This document shows, in pieces, positions 10,945-24,887 of a DNA stretch of 64,000 nt (position 1 is its first letter; each line of letters starts with the position of its first letter). This DNA comes from Clarkia xantiana subsp. parviflora (lineage: Eukaryota > Streptophyta > Magnoliopsida > Myrtales > Onagraceae). The stretch spans positions 2,348,081 through 2,412,080 of the forward strand of contig JAPTYO010000020.1 of NCBI GenBank assembly GCA_036873135.1. Direction: 5' to 3'. The position numbers were made by a program, and so were the translations under genes. The notes under the pieces were generated by a model. The model worked only from the letters and a program-made list of their open reading frames with translations, was not told where the DNA came from and ran no database searches.

Positions 10945-13900
10945 TCAAGAACCGTAGATTTGCTCGGTCTCCATGGGAGATGACCAGTAATGCATGATTG
11001 TTTCAATAGTAAGCCTTCTGGTTGCACTGAGCATCGAGATGAAGAATCGACATCCATCAATCTTATATTCTTCCAGTGGATTCCTATGTCCAAAGCTCCT
11101 TACATTCACCTAAACACCCGTTTCCAAGCGACACAAATAAGTAAATTTTCGGAAGAGCGATACGAAGAAGTGTGTCGTTGAAATACATACCGCATTGCTG
11201 AGCCTGTTCATATTCACAAGGTGATCTTTCCAGAAATGATCCAGAGTCTTCACTAGAACTTCTCTCTGAATTTCGGATAATTAAGAACATTTTTAAGTTC
11301 AGCAATCTTAAAAATGCTTTTTTTTTTTTTTTTTTCAGAATTTTTATCATTTAGTTAATTTACCTCAATTTCTTTGACGTAGTCATCACCGTAGCCCGAT
11401 TCTTGTATTGCGTCCAAGTATGTTGCGATGAGGATATCCCCGAGGTACTTCCTGAGTAGATTGACTGTAACCCTGTACTTGCCATTCCTGCAATTATATG
11501 TAAACTTGATCAAATGAAACATTAATGTAGTTTAGTTGTTTGATCATGAAGATGATATCGGGAAGCCCTCACTTGGTCACATCATCGGAGCATATTGTAA
11601 GCCAACGTCTCAAAGAGAAGCTCTTCTGATGAATTCCTCTAAAGGAATTGGGGGGTTTTGGTAGATTTGGGAGGCAAAAGTTATCAACGTCTATCGAGCT
11701 GAATTCTTCAAGTTCAAGAAGTGAGTTCAGGAGAGCCTCCTCGGTAATACCGGCAAAAGATGCTGAGGAGAGGTTCAGTTATTGTCAGAAAATACATACC
11801 GAGATAATTAACTGCGACTTGCGAGAGCGTGATAGTTAAGTTGAATGAGAGTACCTTCGACTAACTTCCCGGAAACTGCAACGAACTCCTTCAACAGCTT
11901 ACGCAAACTCCAGCTACTTGGATGCTGAGAAACAAAAATGAGATAATTGATGAAGGAAAAACAAATTCATGCATTCAGAGGGAAAAATGAGTTTTTTCTA
12001 AAGAAAATATAATTACCTTCTCAGGATTAGCATTTCCTGTGACTATTTCGTCAACCACTGCTTGCATGTACCTGCAGAAAGCAAGTTATAATTCCACAAT
12101 TTAGCAAAAGAACAGCTTCTTGCAGTATGATATTTTTTTTTGGCAAAATCAAGACATATACTCGTCCAATAAAGGATAATTCAATCATGCTTCAAGTCAA
12201 GATATGCAAATCATGCCAGAAAAGGAAAGAGTGACATCTCAGGAACATGAAAACTAGTAATTGTATTGTCGTGTCTGATTTTCATCTGTCCACCTTTCGC
12301 AATTTCAGTGATACCTAACAACAGACTGGAGGTTTTCGTTTCTTATGCAACAAAACATGCCATAGCTACCTCAAGTTTCCGATGAGATCTGTGGGAAATA
12401 TTGCATTACAAAGAAAACGCAAAGATCCCGTCTTATCTTACTATACGTGTTAAAAAATGATCGGACTCACTGGAATATTTGCTGGGAACAACTTTGACTG
12501 TCACCCAATAATATCATTTGCCGAAGATTGTACACATGCTTTCTTTGCACCTGAAGGAAAGGAGATTATTAGTTTCTGCGCTATCTGTACCTCCCGTCCC
12601 GATTTTACGCTATGAACTAGCCTTTTCTTTATTTACTCTGAAGCTGGGATCGTATTCTGAGAGCTTTACCATCATATACAAGGATAATAAAAGGAATGAT
12701 ATCATACTTAGAAGGTATGTACCTCTAATACTTCATCAAATTCAACCAAGCTCTTTCTTATACCGAAGAAGTACTTCTCAGCATTAATTTGCAAGGACAA
12801 AAGCTGAATAAGAAAATGAAATTGAGTCAGTGAAAGGAATAAACACCTAGGTTAAATATAGATTAGGGTTAATATCCTATGAAAGGTATGATTTTTTACC
12901 CATGTTAACCGGAGAGGTCTGAATTTCAAAAGTTAATTTGGAAGGTCTGAATTTTCAACTTTGTTGAACTTTGGTTTTCCGTCCATTTTTATGGTTAAAT
13001 TTAACAGAATTGTGTGAAATGACAATTTTACCCATTTTAATATTTTTTTTATTTAATACATTATTTGAGAAAATGTGAAATGACAAAATTGCCCCTGAAG
13101 TCAAATTAAGAAAATGTTTTTTTTTTTGCTTTAAGGGGCATTTTCGTCTTTTCAGGTCAAGCATGTGAGGGGCACACTTTGGTCGGAGGGCATTTTCGGG
13201 ATTACCAAATTCCGTCAGTTTTAACGGCAAAAATTGACGGAGACCTCTTATATCAACAAAGTTGAAAATTTAGACCTTCCAAATTAACTTTTGAAAATTC
13301 AGACCTCTCCGGTTAATATGGGTCAAAATCCAGAGCTTTCATAGGTTATTAATTATCTTTCTGTTATAAAATACACAAAATAATTTATTATAACAAAAAA
13401 TCCCAAAGATTAAGATGAAATGTTGGTGGATAAGATTTTGACGTAACCTGGTTCACTATGGTATCACCTTCAATTGGTAAGTCCCTGTCATCAGTGATTC
13501 TTGATATGAGTCTAACAGCCCACTCTGTATCAAAATTGAACTTCTGAAACATCTCATCCTGCAAACTGTTGGAAAAAGAAATCGTGAAAAATGATATAAA
13601 ATAAAGCTATGCAAGTCCTACACTAAGAACCATTTTAAGGAGAAGGACAAGGTACGGTAGTGATCGAGGTTTTAAATTTAAAAAGAAAAGAATGACGAGA
13701 ATCAACAACTACATGCTCACAGATTACCCCCATGCTGGAACTTTACAGAAATGACAGATATTGATTTCCATGGGTTTTGCAAGTTTGGGGCTGTTAAGAC
13801 CAGATCCCGACCAATCAGAACTGATCAAGAGTTGTCTGTTAGAGAGAGTTATGGGACTGACTGATTAAACTGAACAGAAGTTACTTTGATATCATAACAA

Positions 13901-16900
13901 AGATATGTAAAAGTGTCCTAAAACTAACTAAATAGAGGATCCTAATTTAACAGTTGTGCAAAAGGTTAGCGGAACTGATTACGGAAAATTATATCTTAAA
14001 ACTGATTTATGTATTTATGCTTCTTCGAAATACATCAAGCTGTTCTCTACCTAACCATAAATCGAGTTGACCCAGGGTCCCCTTGCCTCCCTGCTCTGCC
14101 ACGAAGCTATCAGAAAAAGAAAGCTTATGAGACGAGAAGAATACAAGCAGCTTTTCAGATAAAAATTTTAACGGAAACATTTGCTAGAATTTGAAAAATC
14201 ACACAAACGAAAACCGAACCATATTCCAGATATTTTCTGGCTTTAATAACACAAGAGCTTTCAACGAACTGCATTTTAATATTCAGAATAGGTAACTTAT
14301 GGAAGAACGTTAGCCCAACTTACCTGATTATCTATTCTGCGGGACTCATGCAAAGAAGTTCCTATAACATGAAGCCCACCAAGACGTTTCACTTCAGCCC
14401 CTTCACTAAAACAATGAACTTCACAGTCCTTCAGAACTGAGAGATAAGCTAATGCAATAGTAGGACCAAGAGGATAAGCCTCTGCTTGTTCATTGGCAAG
14501 CCTCTCGAGCTCCTCTGGATCAACTGACTGACTCATTTCTATAGACTCTGAGATCACGGAATCAGCCTTTTTAAATGACAAGTACTTGCCCTCATTTTTA
14601 CGTACATATTTAGCTGCATAAAATTCAATTTAATGAATAAATTCAGAGAGATGTATGGGTGTTTGCTACTCAGGTATGCCAAAAACCAGGGAAGAAAAAA
14701 GAAAGACGAGCTACCCATCAAGGCTGTCTTAGCAAGCAAAGCTAATGAAGAGGGCCCAACCTTTATCTTTGACAGCTGTTAAGTAATTAACAAAGAACTT
14801 CTTCAGTATTTTATGGAAAATTCAGAATCTTCAGTTCAAATAACTTGGCACCAATCTGATCAGAAGAGGTTGACTAGACGTACCTTTTTCGAAATTTGCT
14901 CATCATCAGCATCTATATCGGGTACTTCTTGTGTTAGAAATGAAAGTACACTATCTTGTAAAATTTCTCTAGCAAGCATCTAGAAATCAAGTTTCAGAAA
15001 AGTGAGACAATTTCGCACTTAAACTAAGAGGAATTAAACAGCACTACTAGACGGATACATCTCTGAAGGCTAATCTATGTACATATTAGAAAACACCCAA
15101 AGATAGAATACTCTCGTAAGAAACATACTTTTGGGTTTCCTCCAAGGATAATGTCGGTTCCCCTACCAGCCATGTTTGTAGAAATAGTAACAGCATATTT
15201 TCGCCCAGCTTGGCCAACTATGTCAGCCTCTCTTGCAGCATACTAATCAACAACAAGATCAAACGTTGAAAAATACTGATGATGCAACAGACAGTCCTGC
15301 ATAAAAAAATCAGGAACTTAATTACAATTACCTTGGGTCGTGCATTCAGGACATTATGAGGAATTTTCCGTTCCCTTAGCAAATCAGACAAGTATTCAGA
15401 ATTCTCTACACTGCATCAAGAAATAAACTATTAATTGCAGTACTGACTTCCTGCTTAGCGAGAAAATTCTGTTAGTTGGTATACAATTTTAGTGAATCCA
15501 CCTAAGCTCCAGAATAAGATCTCAGAACTACTATGATCTGCAGAAGATTTACCTGGTTGTGCCAACTAAAACAGGACGGCCTTGACTAAACATGTACTCA
15601 ACTTCTTGGCGAGCATACTCCCACTTCCCTCGAGCGGTCTAAAAACAGATGCAAAGAGATTTAAGTTGACAAAGACCGATGGACCTAACAGTATATAGTT
15701 AGTGAATAAGCAAGACTCGTAGCTTTCTTACAACAAAAGCTTGGATCGGTAGATCTTGGCGAATATTTGGCAGGTTTGTAGGAACTTCAATAACAGGAAT
15801 CTGAAACATTTTAAGAAACTCTTTCTCCTGCAGAGGTAGATACTAAAATGAGAGCCAAGGATAGGCAGCCACCTAATTCAAATATATAGGCTTGAATTTT
15901 TTTTTACTGGAAGTATGAATGAACAGTTCGTGAAATCCATACTTCCGTTTTTGCAGTTCCAGTCATTCCGGACAGCTTGGGATACAGCTTAAACAATGAT
16001 TGGTATGTAATTTGGGCCACAACCACTGAATCAGCCTGCGAAATATTAACAATAGTTAATCAAGGTCCTGATATGTACAAAAGTCATAATAATGATGACG
16101 ATGCTAACAGCCTAGGGATTAAGTCTTCAATCAACCTCAATTTTTAAGCCTTCTTTAGCTTCCACAGCCTGATGAATGCCCTCAGACCATCTCTTTTTCT
16201 CTTCAACTCTTCCTGTGAGCTGCAAAAGAGCTTACCCAGTTGTTATTCGTGAAAAGTGAAAGCTGATTTTCATTAACAATAGCAGGACAAAAAAAAACTA
16301 AAACAGAAGGATCGCAGATATCAGCGTAAAACAACTCAACCAGAATTAGTCCAAATTTTATTTACAAATTAGATAATTACAATTGACACCTCACATTCTC
16401 TAATATATATAACAGTGAAAATGAGCAGATCATAAATTCTTTCTTATAAATTTCTAAGGTTTTAGATAAATTTAGAAAATACTTCTCCATAACTTTGTTA
16501 ATGCAAAGATCTGCGAGCAGGAATTGATCTGAGCCATCCTTACCCAGTCACATCTCTGACATGGAGTTTTCTTTTTGGTGTTTTCCATTTGAAATTAGTT
16601 ATTTGTCTATGTTACAATCTAAACTAAAGTTAAACTTGATTTAACCATTTCAGCCATATTCTTTCGATAGGTTTGATGTAAAATGCTAAAACTACTACAA
16701 GGAAAGCACAATAAAAGATTCAATTTTTTTTTTAAATATTACCTCATTGATAATTAGAGCCTGTCCATTTTTAACCATGTACTGGACATCTCGCTTGTAG
16801 AACTCTTTAGCCTTCAAAGCATTCATCACAAATCTGCAAAACTTCACTAGGACCAATCAGTGGACAAGGAAAAAGATGGGAACACTTCACTTATGTATTT

Positions 16901-19145
16901 GGTTGAGTATGAAAACATAGCAGTCAGAATATCCTCAAAATTACCAATAAGCACACAATTATACATATTTGGTTGATCACCTCTAACGTTACATTCTAAA
17001 TGGTTCTAAGGAAAAATATAAACTGCATTCCAACCTAGCCCAGTGATCTTTCTCATCCCATAGATCATTTGTTTCAAGAGCCAACTCAGCAAGTGATATT
17101 CCTTCTTCAGTCAATTCCACCGAATTATTCTTCAGCTCCACATTATAGTGCTGTCAAGGAAAAAATTGAAAAACAAAAATAAAATTTTACAAGATTCTAT
17201 TAGGTACACTCTTTCATGAATGGACACGGATAACCTGCATAGCATGATAATAATAAATTCTCAAAGACACCTACTATGCCCCGCACAAGCAGCTCAGCAA
17301 CCTTTGCAGCAACTGGATATCGTTCTGCATCTTCCCTAGCCTAAGCCCATGGGAAAAAATCAATTATTTCACAACCTATGTCCCTACTTCATAAGAAAAA
17401 TGCAATCACACACATAAAAGACAATCATAAGCAGATGATATAGCTTAGGGCCAAAGCGGACCCTTATACTTAACCTCAAGGCATTTTTGCTGATTCTTAA
17501 TATGCACAGAGGCTAAATATTTATAAAATAATCAGAACTAGTGTCATATCAATGGTATGAAGATATTACCTCACCACTTATCAACAACGGATTTCTTCCT
17601 TCATCAATGAGGACAGAGTCAACTTCATCAACTATTGCAAAGTGAAATGGTTTTGGCCTATCAGAAAAGCAACTTATATAAGAATAACAAATTGCTGGAG
17701 ACGAACTTAAATAGCACAATTTGATTTACCATCTCATGACAAGTTGACCACTGTTTTCAGCAAGATTATCTCGCAAGTAATCGAAACCAAGCTCCTGAAT
17801 ACATTAAAGGACCAAAGATTCACAATCAGCAAGCAAAAGTGCGGTTATGTTTTAGTTGATTGGTTGAGTATATGTTATAATTAAGAAATCAAATCGGGGA
17901 AGCTCGCTTCAATCCCGAGGTCTGAGATGATATTTTATGTGAAAATGTTAATTAGCAAGCAAATTTTACTGCAAATGGAATTGATACGTTAGTGAAGTTT
18001 CTGTGTGAATAACTTCTGACGAAAAAAATAAAGAGGCTACTTACTGAATTATTGGTATAGGTTATATCACACTGATAGTTGTATCTCCTCTCCTTAGATT
18101 CCATTCCTCTCTGAAAAGGGAAACGAGCAACAAAAATGTGAACAGTAGTTCATCAATCTGGTGAAACATCCATCAGATCACATTCTATATTAGCCCAATA
18201 ACTTAAGCATTAACAGAGTTACAGAGGCCATACCCATCGTCAAGTAATTACCTGAATTAAACCCACAGAAAGACCCAAGAAACGATGAACACGACCCATC
18301 CACTCAGCATCACGTTGAGCGAGATAATCATTCACAGTAACCACTAACAAGAGAAAGCAAAGCAACATCGTTAGACTCCAAGCTCGAAATCTAGAAGTAG
18401 GAAATTGCATTCAGGATACGTATATCGATTTAATTAGTGAAGTTTTTGGCAAGTGGTGAAGCAACAAGAACAACTAACACAGAAGATCCAGCCAATAAGC
18501 TCAGCCTCAAACTCCAAAGTTGGTGGATTCGACCTGCTTATATGATCTTTTTTAAAAAAAAAAATTCAAATAATCATCTTACGTGACGTGAGGCTATCTT
18601 AATGTTGGATTTTATCGTAAACTGCACTACAATAGAGCGAACTTTGATGGTAGAGAGACAACATAAACTTTTTCCTTAAATAAACGACTAGTCGATAGCA
18701 TTAACTAATATATAAAGATAATGGGACAGGCATTGCCTTACGGCCTTACCTACGTAATAATAAAAACTCACGCATATAACGATATAAGCAGGGGATTGCA
18801 TCATCTTATATTTGAAATTTTCATTGGACCTTATGCCCATTATATTGATACAAACGGTATTTTAAGTTTTTAACAAAATGTGCTATTATCTGCTTCTTCT
18901 TTTTTGCAACATAAAGCATGAAGATTTCAAAATGGGCTAAACTCAGAGGTTCAGTTCATTTCATAACATACCATGTACACCTTTGCCTGTCAGGGCATTA
19001 AGATAAGCCGCTAATGTGGATACCAAGGTTTTCCCTTCGCCAGTTTTCATCTCTGCAATAGACCCATCATGAAGGACCGCCCCACCAATAATCTATACCA
19101 AAAAAATGTACCAGTTAAGAAAAACTAATTGCCATGAAGAGAGAG

Positions 19146-19188
<43 letters not shown>

Positions 19189-19924
19189 CCTGAACATCAA
19201 AATGGCGCATGCCAAGCTTCCTTTTCGCAGCTTCACGCACAACAGCGAATGCCTCTGCAATGATAAGTGCACAAAGGGCTCCATTATAATAACACATGAA
19301 TGTACAATCTTTAAACTTGATATTAATGAAAATAGCCCCAGCTCCTACCACTTTGAATATCAGCAAGAGTTCCCCCATTTCCCAGCCTTTGCCTAAATTC
19401 CACTGTTTTTGCAGCCAACTGGAAAAAAAGAATTCCAAAATGGTACAATCAATATACTCTTTAAGAAGACAGTAGAAACTTTCCATACCCTAGTAATACA
19501 ACTCACAAACCTGTCCATCAGACAATTTCTCTATCTTCGACTCAAGGGCGTTGACAGAGTCCACCAGCCGATAATAGTCCCGCACAACCCAGTAATTTAA
19601 GCTCCTTGCATCATTCCATGTCTTTGCAAGACGTCCCCAGTTCTCCTACCATAAATTTGAGCAACAACCATTCAGAAAACGTGAAGAAGCATTTTGACAA
19701 ACATCTGGTGTGCGTTCTTGCGGAATTAGCGCACATACCTTGACAGAGCCGGCAACCACCGTGCAAGCAACATGCCGCCGCCGAACACAACGTCGGAGAG
19801 AGCGTGAATTATAAGGCGAGCAAGGAAAAGCGGAGGGGGATTGGAAGTGTATAAACGGAAAAGCGCGGAGCGATGGTCTTGGGTTGAGAAGTTGAGGAGC
19901 CGGAGTATAATGCAGAGTCGCCAT
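10945..19924 (-). CDS. SECA2: Chloroplast protein translocase SECA2
   Basis: SecA-type ATPase of the second plastid Sec system, which inserts or moves proteins at the inner envelope. There are 31 coding exons (minus, 5' to 3'): 19924-19739, 19645-19511, 19418-19349, 19254-19190, 19092-18972, 18343-18252, 18110-18045, 17794-17730, 17657-17570, 17340-17275, 17150-17035, 16833-16743, 16219-16136, 16035-15943, 15827-15732, 15638-15553, 15410-15332, 15242-15129, 14979-14884, 14775-14715, 14613-14324, 14106-14051, 13565-13448, 12803-12723, 12550-12471, 12071-12017, 11924-11855, 11762-11573, 11487-11364, 11265-11191, 11109-10945. Every junction keeps phase and the product is 1057 aa, the length I recall for Arabidopsis SECA2. 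Residues 1 to about 60 look like a transit peptide (Ser/Arg-rich). Walker A MKTGEGKT is at 167-174 and Walker B DEVD at 277-280; the helicase-2 motif [15 protein letters not shown] is present. No internal stop was found. It is tail-to-tail with ubinuclein. Confidence 0.95.
12866..13352. mobile_element. Foldback MITE in SECA2 intron 23
   Basis: It begins gggttaatatcctatgaaag and ends ctttcataggttattaa. The arms carry paired ggtctgaattttcaac / ttgaaaatttagacc motifs about 490 bp apart. It is the same family as the innermost element at 23912-24412. It lies between SECA2 exons 24 and 23 and does not touch splice sites. I found no clear target duplication. Confidence 0.8.
19137..19189. repeat. GA microsatellite next to a SECA2 donor site
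   Basis: An almost pure (ga)n run with a few ta interruptions ends at the donor of SECA2 exon 4 (exon end 19190). In the transcript it is a CU-rich tract starting within the first bases of the intron. Confidence 0.9.
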
Positions 19925-21038
19925 TTCGAAAAACTCTGATTTCACAGTGAAGTTGACAAAGTTACGTGTAGAATTCAGCTCCGACCTATCGAGTGACCGA
20001 CGCCGGCGAGTGAAGAGTAAGGCGCCGTGGCGGGAAGATTAGCGAAGGAGTATAACGGTCGGTAACAGGGAAATAACAGTTGGTTCCGGCTTTGAACAAT
20101 TTACAAATCACTATTTAAATTTTTAATTTTTTTAAAAAAATTTACGTAAATTTTCAATTTCATACCAAATTACTACCTTTATTTCGATTCTCGTCAAATT
20201 TGATAGAAAATAAGAAAATTTCGCTATGGAGTCCCTTTATATGTAACAAAAATGGATTTGAATATAAATTGAAATTATTACGACATAAATATTTACTTAG
20301 ACTTCCGCCAAATTCGAACGGTGTCTTTCAATTAACCAAACAATTAAATATTTTTTTTACAATTCTTTCAGTTTATATATAAATTCATCTTGAGTACACA
20401 TGAAAATACTCAATGTGGCGAAAATATGCTCAATTTTTATCCAATTTAACGGAAATTAAAACAGATGTAGTAATTTGCTATTAAATTAAAAATTTGGATA
20501 ACCAATTAAAAAAATTAAAGTCCATGTAACATTTTGTAAATTGATTAAAGTCTGTATAGCAATTTGGTTATACTCTTTTTTTTATAACTAAAATAAAGCT
20601 GTAATTTAAATCGATTTCCTATCAAGATAGAAATTAAACACATCGTTGTTTGTATCTAAAAAAAATATTTATATATTTTTTTTAATTTTTTTATCCTAAA
20701 ATTTGATACCGTATGTTTCATAATCTATCAGTTGAAAAATTGACTTTAGTTACATTCGATTTATTTTAATGAAACTTTTTTTTTCATTGATATTATAATG
20801 ATGATAATAATAATAAATATATGGATTAATAATTATCAGTAACCAAACTGAATTTTGGGCATTTGAAAAATTAAAATAATTTAAACCTTATTCTTAACAA
20901 AAACTATCAATCTAGTAATAAAATGTAAACTATCATATTTCTCTATTAAAATGTGATGTGAATCACATCAAATAAGATATTACCACGACCACGAAACACA
21001 TTAAAGAAAAATACATAACTTTCGCTAATATACATTAC
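19925..21038. other. SECA2 5' flank and AT-rich spacer
   Basis: The first 100-150 bp are GC-richer and should hold the SECA2 5' UTR and promoter. From about 20090 on the sequence is very AT-rich with no gene; the short plus-strand frame at 20200-20382 has no recognisable content. Confidence 0.5.
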
Positions 21039-22259
21039 GGGGTGTTTGGAATTGGATGGATGTAATGTTGGATGTAATTTCACATACGTCACACATTACA
21101 TTTATATTACGTTGTTTTGTCAAACGACGTAGTGTGCATTATAATGTAATGTCTGTTGTAATTTGAGCTTATGTCCAAACTCCATTCACTGTAATGTGAA
21201 ATTACAACAAAAAACGGATGTAATGAGATATTACGTCCAACATTACATAGTGTTATTATTTTATTATTATTTATTAAATCAATAAAATATTTTGTATTAT
21301 CTTTATAGTTTATATGATAATATTATTGTTATTATTATTAAATTTTTTTATACACTTCATAACTCATTATTATAATAAATAATAATGCGCATGATGTTCG
21401 TATAAAATGAGTAAGTCTTTTTCATTGCAATTTTTTATGAAAAATATCTTATAAAACTATATATAATGTTTTAATTAATATAATTTTAGTAGTTTGTGCT
21501 ATTGTGCTTAAATATTTAGTCTTTAGAAGTCATAAATGACTATATATTAATCACACGCATAATTTTTAAAAAGTTAGCTGTCAAAATAAATATTCATTTA
21601 AATCTTATAATATTAAAATGTAATATACTCTCATATAAATTAATATAATAATAATAGAGTCACATTACAATGCACATTAAAACACATACTGTCAGACCTA
21701 AAATCTGACCTAAGACGATTACGTTTTGAAACGTGGATTTGAAAAAGGGTCGCCACTAGTTAATTATTAGACTAACTAGAAACTTGAATTACCTAAGTAA
21801 ATAAAAAATTAAACGCCTAGGTATTGAGTCGGTCTACGAACAGAAATTCGGATTCGAATGTTCTATTACGAGTTAAAATACATGGTAATAATCTCACCCT
21901 TTCGGTACTCTATTCACCTAATTTCCATATTTAAGTATCTAATTACACTTAACCCAAATTAGTATATTCCTAATTACAAATCGTTAATAAACGGATAGTA
22001 CAACCAAATCAGAAAATACGAAAATCAGATCTGGATGGGATTGTGTATTGTCTAAGCATTAAGCTAACAAAACTACACGATTTAGCTTTTCTTAATTCTA
22101 GGGATAAAGATTTAGTTAGCAAACTCCAAAACGTGACAAAGATCAAAATACATATAGATAAAGATCATAAAATATAAATACATGTAAAACACATATACCT
22201 TCTTAAGTTCTACAAACTTTTGCTGGTGCTCTCAGGTAATGGATTCTCATCTTCATTTA

Positions 22260-23202
22260 GGGTAATAATCTGAAAGATGTCTGAAGATTGGCACTTGTAA
22301 ATTTGAGAGGTCTGAAAATTGAAATGGTGATAACAGATGTTTGAAGTTTCGACTTGTAGATAACAGAGGTCTCCGTTAGTTTTTTCCGTTAAAATTGACG
22401 GAAGTTGGTCATGTGCATGGCATGTGACTAGAAATAAAATTAAATTCCAAAAATACCCTTCTTGCACCTCACATGCTTGAATGAAAAGACGAAAATGCCC
22501 TTAAGGCCACCACCCAACTCCGGCGACCACCACTCACAGCTCCGGCGACCACCACTAACAGCTCCGACGACCACTACTCACAGCTCCGGCGACCGCCGCC
22601 CAACTCCGGCGACCACAACCCGACTCCGACGACCACCACCCAGCTCCGGTGACCACAACCGCGGTCCCGATTGGGCCCAATCGGGGCCGGTGGTTCCGAT
22701 TGGGCCCAAATCGGAGCTCTCTGGCTCCGATCTGGGGCCATAGAGCTCCAGATCGGATCTCTGTGGCCCCAGATCGGAGCTTTGTGGCTCCGATTTGGGC
22801 CCAATCGGCGCGGGTGGCTCCGATTTGGGCCCAATTGGGGCCGTGGTGGCGGTCGTCGGAGTTGTGAGTGGTGGTCGCCGGAGTTGGGTGGTGGCCGACC
22901 GGAGCCGTGGTGGTGGCCGACCGGAGCCGTGGTGGTGGCCGGAGTTGGGTTATGTTTAAATTATGGACAGTGGTATTTTTGTCATTTCATCTTTATATTA
23001 ATTAAACTTTTTATTAATTCAAATATTGCAAAAGGGTATTTTTGACATTTCATGCGGTTCTGTTAAATTTGACATAAAATTTGGAAGGAAAACCTAAAAA
23101 TCACAAAGTCCAAACTTCAGACCTCAGTTATCACCATTTCAATCTTCAAACCTCTCAAATTCACAATGGCCAATCTTCAGACCTCTCCCAGGTTATTGAC
23201 CC
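22260..23202. mobile_element. Foldback element with GC-rich core
   Basis: It begins gggtaataatctgaaag and ends caggttattgaccc. It is flanked by tcttcattta (22250-22259) and tcttcatta (23203-23211), a 9-10 bp duplication. The outer arms pair over 200 bp or more (for example ctccgttagttttttccg at the left). The core at 22490-22940 is unusually G+C-rich, with repeats of ctccggcgaccaccac and of palindromic ccgattgggcccaatcgg-like units. All reading frames in it are products of this repeat structure. Confidence 0.8.
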
Positions 23203-23491
23203 TCTTCATTATAGTATTCATCTCCATCATGCTTTTTCTTTGCACGAGGTGCATACCTTGAATTGTCATCGTCTTCTTCCTTGGACACGAGGTGCAACAC
23301 GGAAACTAAACAACGTTGGTATGTGGAAGGCTGGTGCTTGTGGTGGTTGTCCTCGGAGCTGTGGGGCGGCCGATCGAGACGAAGAAGACAAGAAGGATGG
23401 GTGGACGAAGCAAGATCGGTGTTTCCTCCCGTCTCGGAAAAGTCTATCAATTATTGCCAGAGGAAAGTATAATATTAACAATAATAATTAA

Positions 23492-24463
23492 GGGTTAACA
23501 TGTCTTTTTGTCCATGATGTTTGATCACTTTTAGGTTTTGTCCATGATGTTTTTTTTTGTCTAGTTTTGGTACCATATGTTTGTAGATTTTTCTAGTTTT
23601 GGTCCTTACATTCCGTCCATTTTTTCCGTTAAGTGACATGTGAAGTCACGTGATCCACCATAAACTTTCAATTTTGTTCAAATTTGGGAGAATATTGAAC
23701 TAGGTTTAATGGATCAAATTTGAGTGGAATTGACACCCTAAACCTAGTTCAATGAGTCAGTTCCCTCAAATTTGAACAAAATTGAAAGTTTAGGATGGAT
23801 CATGTGACTTGCACATGTCACTTATCAGAAAAAAATGGACGGAATGTAATAGTCGGACCAAAACTAAAAAAATCTGCAAACATATGGTACCAAAACTAGG
23901 CAAAAAAAAAAGGTTAATAACCTATGAAAGGTCTGAAGTTTGATCCATGTTAATCGGAGAGGTCTGAAGTTTCAAAAGTTAATATGGAAGGTCTGAAGTT
24001 TCAACTTTGTTGATATTTGGTTTTCCGTCCATTTTTAGGGTTAAATTTAACAGAATGGTCTGAAATGACACTTTTGCCCCTATTAAAATTTTATTTTATT
24101 TAATATATTATTTGAGAAAATGAGAAATGACAACATTACCCCTGAAGTCAAATTAAGAATTGAGTTCTTATTTTTTATTTTGTTCAATTTAGTCCTCAAA
24201 TTTATATTCTGAAGTTTTGATAGAAGGGCATTTTTGAGATTTAATTTTATTTCCGGTCACATGCCAAGCACGTGACTAACTTCCGTTAATTTTAACGGAA
24301 AAAATTAGCGGAGACCTCTTATATTAACAAAGTTGAAAGCACAGACCTCTCATATTAACTTTTAAAATTTCAGACCTCTCCGGTTAACAGTCAAACTTTA
24401 GACTTTTTATGGAACAAAACCCAAAAGTGGTCAAACATCATGGACCAAAAGACCTGTTAACCC
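23492..24463. mobile_element. Foldback element interrupted by another foldback element
   Basis: It begins gggttaacatgtctttttg and ends aaagacctgttaaccc. The 9-mer aataattaa flanks it at 23483-23491 and 24465-24473, one base off the right end. The two arms are near mirror images (gtctagttttggtacca and tggtaccaaaactaggc), but the right arm is split at about 23912-24412 by an element of the 12866 family. Confidence 0.8.
23912..24412. mobile_element. Innermost foldback MITE of the nest
   Basis: It begins ggttaataacctatgaaagg and carries the same paired ggtctgaagtttcaac / agacctctcatattaac arms as the SECA2-intron copy. Its right end has diverged, so 24412 is approximate. It interrupts the right arm of the 23492-24463 element. 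Confidence 0.75.
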
Positions 24464-24584
24464 AAATAATTAATGTAGAAGACGACATGGTCAAGTGAGA
24501 TAATTGACTAATTTCTTAAGAATGAAATTTCACAAAACATGTTTAGTATATGTGCTCCTCATGTGAAGGATGGTCGGCTGGATG

Positions 24585-24887
24585 CAGGGCCGGCTCAAGG
24601 GTAAGGCCACTAAAGATAGGATTTTAGGCCTCCAAAGTCCAAAAAACTAAGGCCTCATATATATTATTATATAGCTAAGTCTACTTAAGCATGTGTCAAA
24701 AAATGTTCGGTTCATAAAAAAAAAAACGATTTTCCATTATTTTTAGGCTTGATCAGGTTCTCTCTTTTCGAATTTTAATCGATAGGCTCTTTTAAAAAAT
24801 ATATTTTTACTAGAAAAAAAAAAAAAAAAAAGTAAACGCCCCGAATTTTATTTTAGTTTTAGGCATCAGTCTCTTGTGCCGGCCCTG
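24585..24887. mobile_element. 303-bp hAT-like MITE
   Basis: The terminal inverted repeats start cagggccggctcaag at the left and end cttgtgccggccctg at the right. They are flanked by a perfect 8-bp duplication, gctggatg, at 24577-24584 and 24888-24895. CAGGGCCGG-type ends with 8-bp duplications are typical of hAT elements. There is no coding capacity. Confidence 0.85.

Noticed and set aside
22462..23045. Overlapping plus- and minus-strand frames with repeated GPNRS-like peptides
   Set aside because: They arise from the palindromic GC-rich core of a foldback element and have no gene context.
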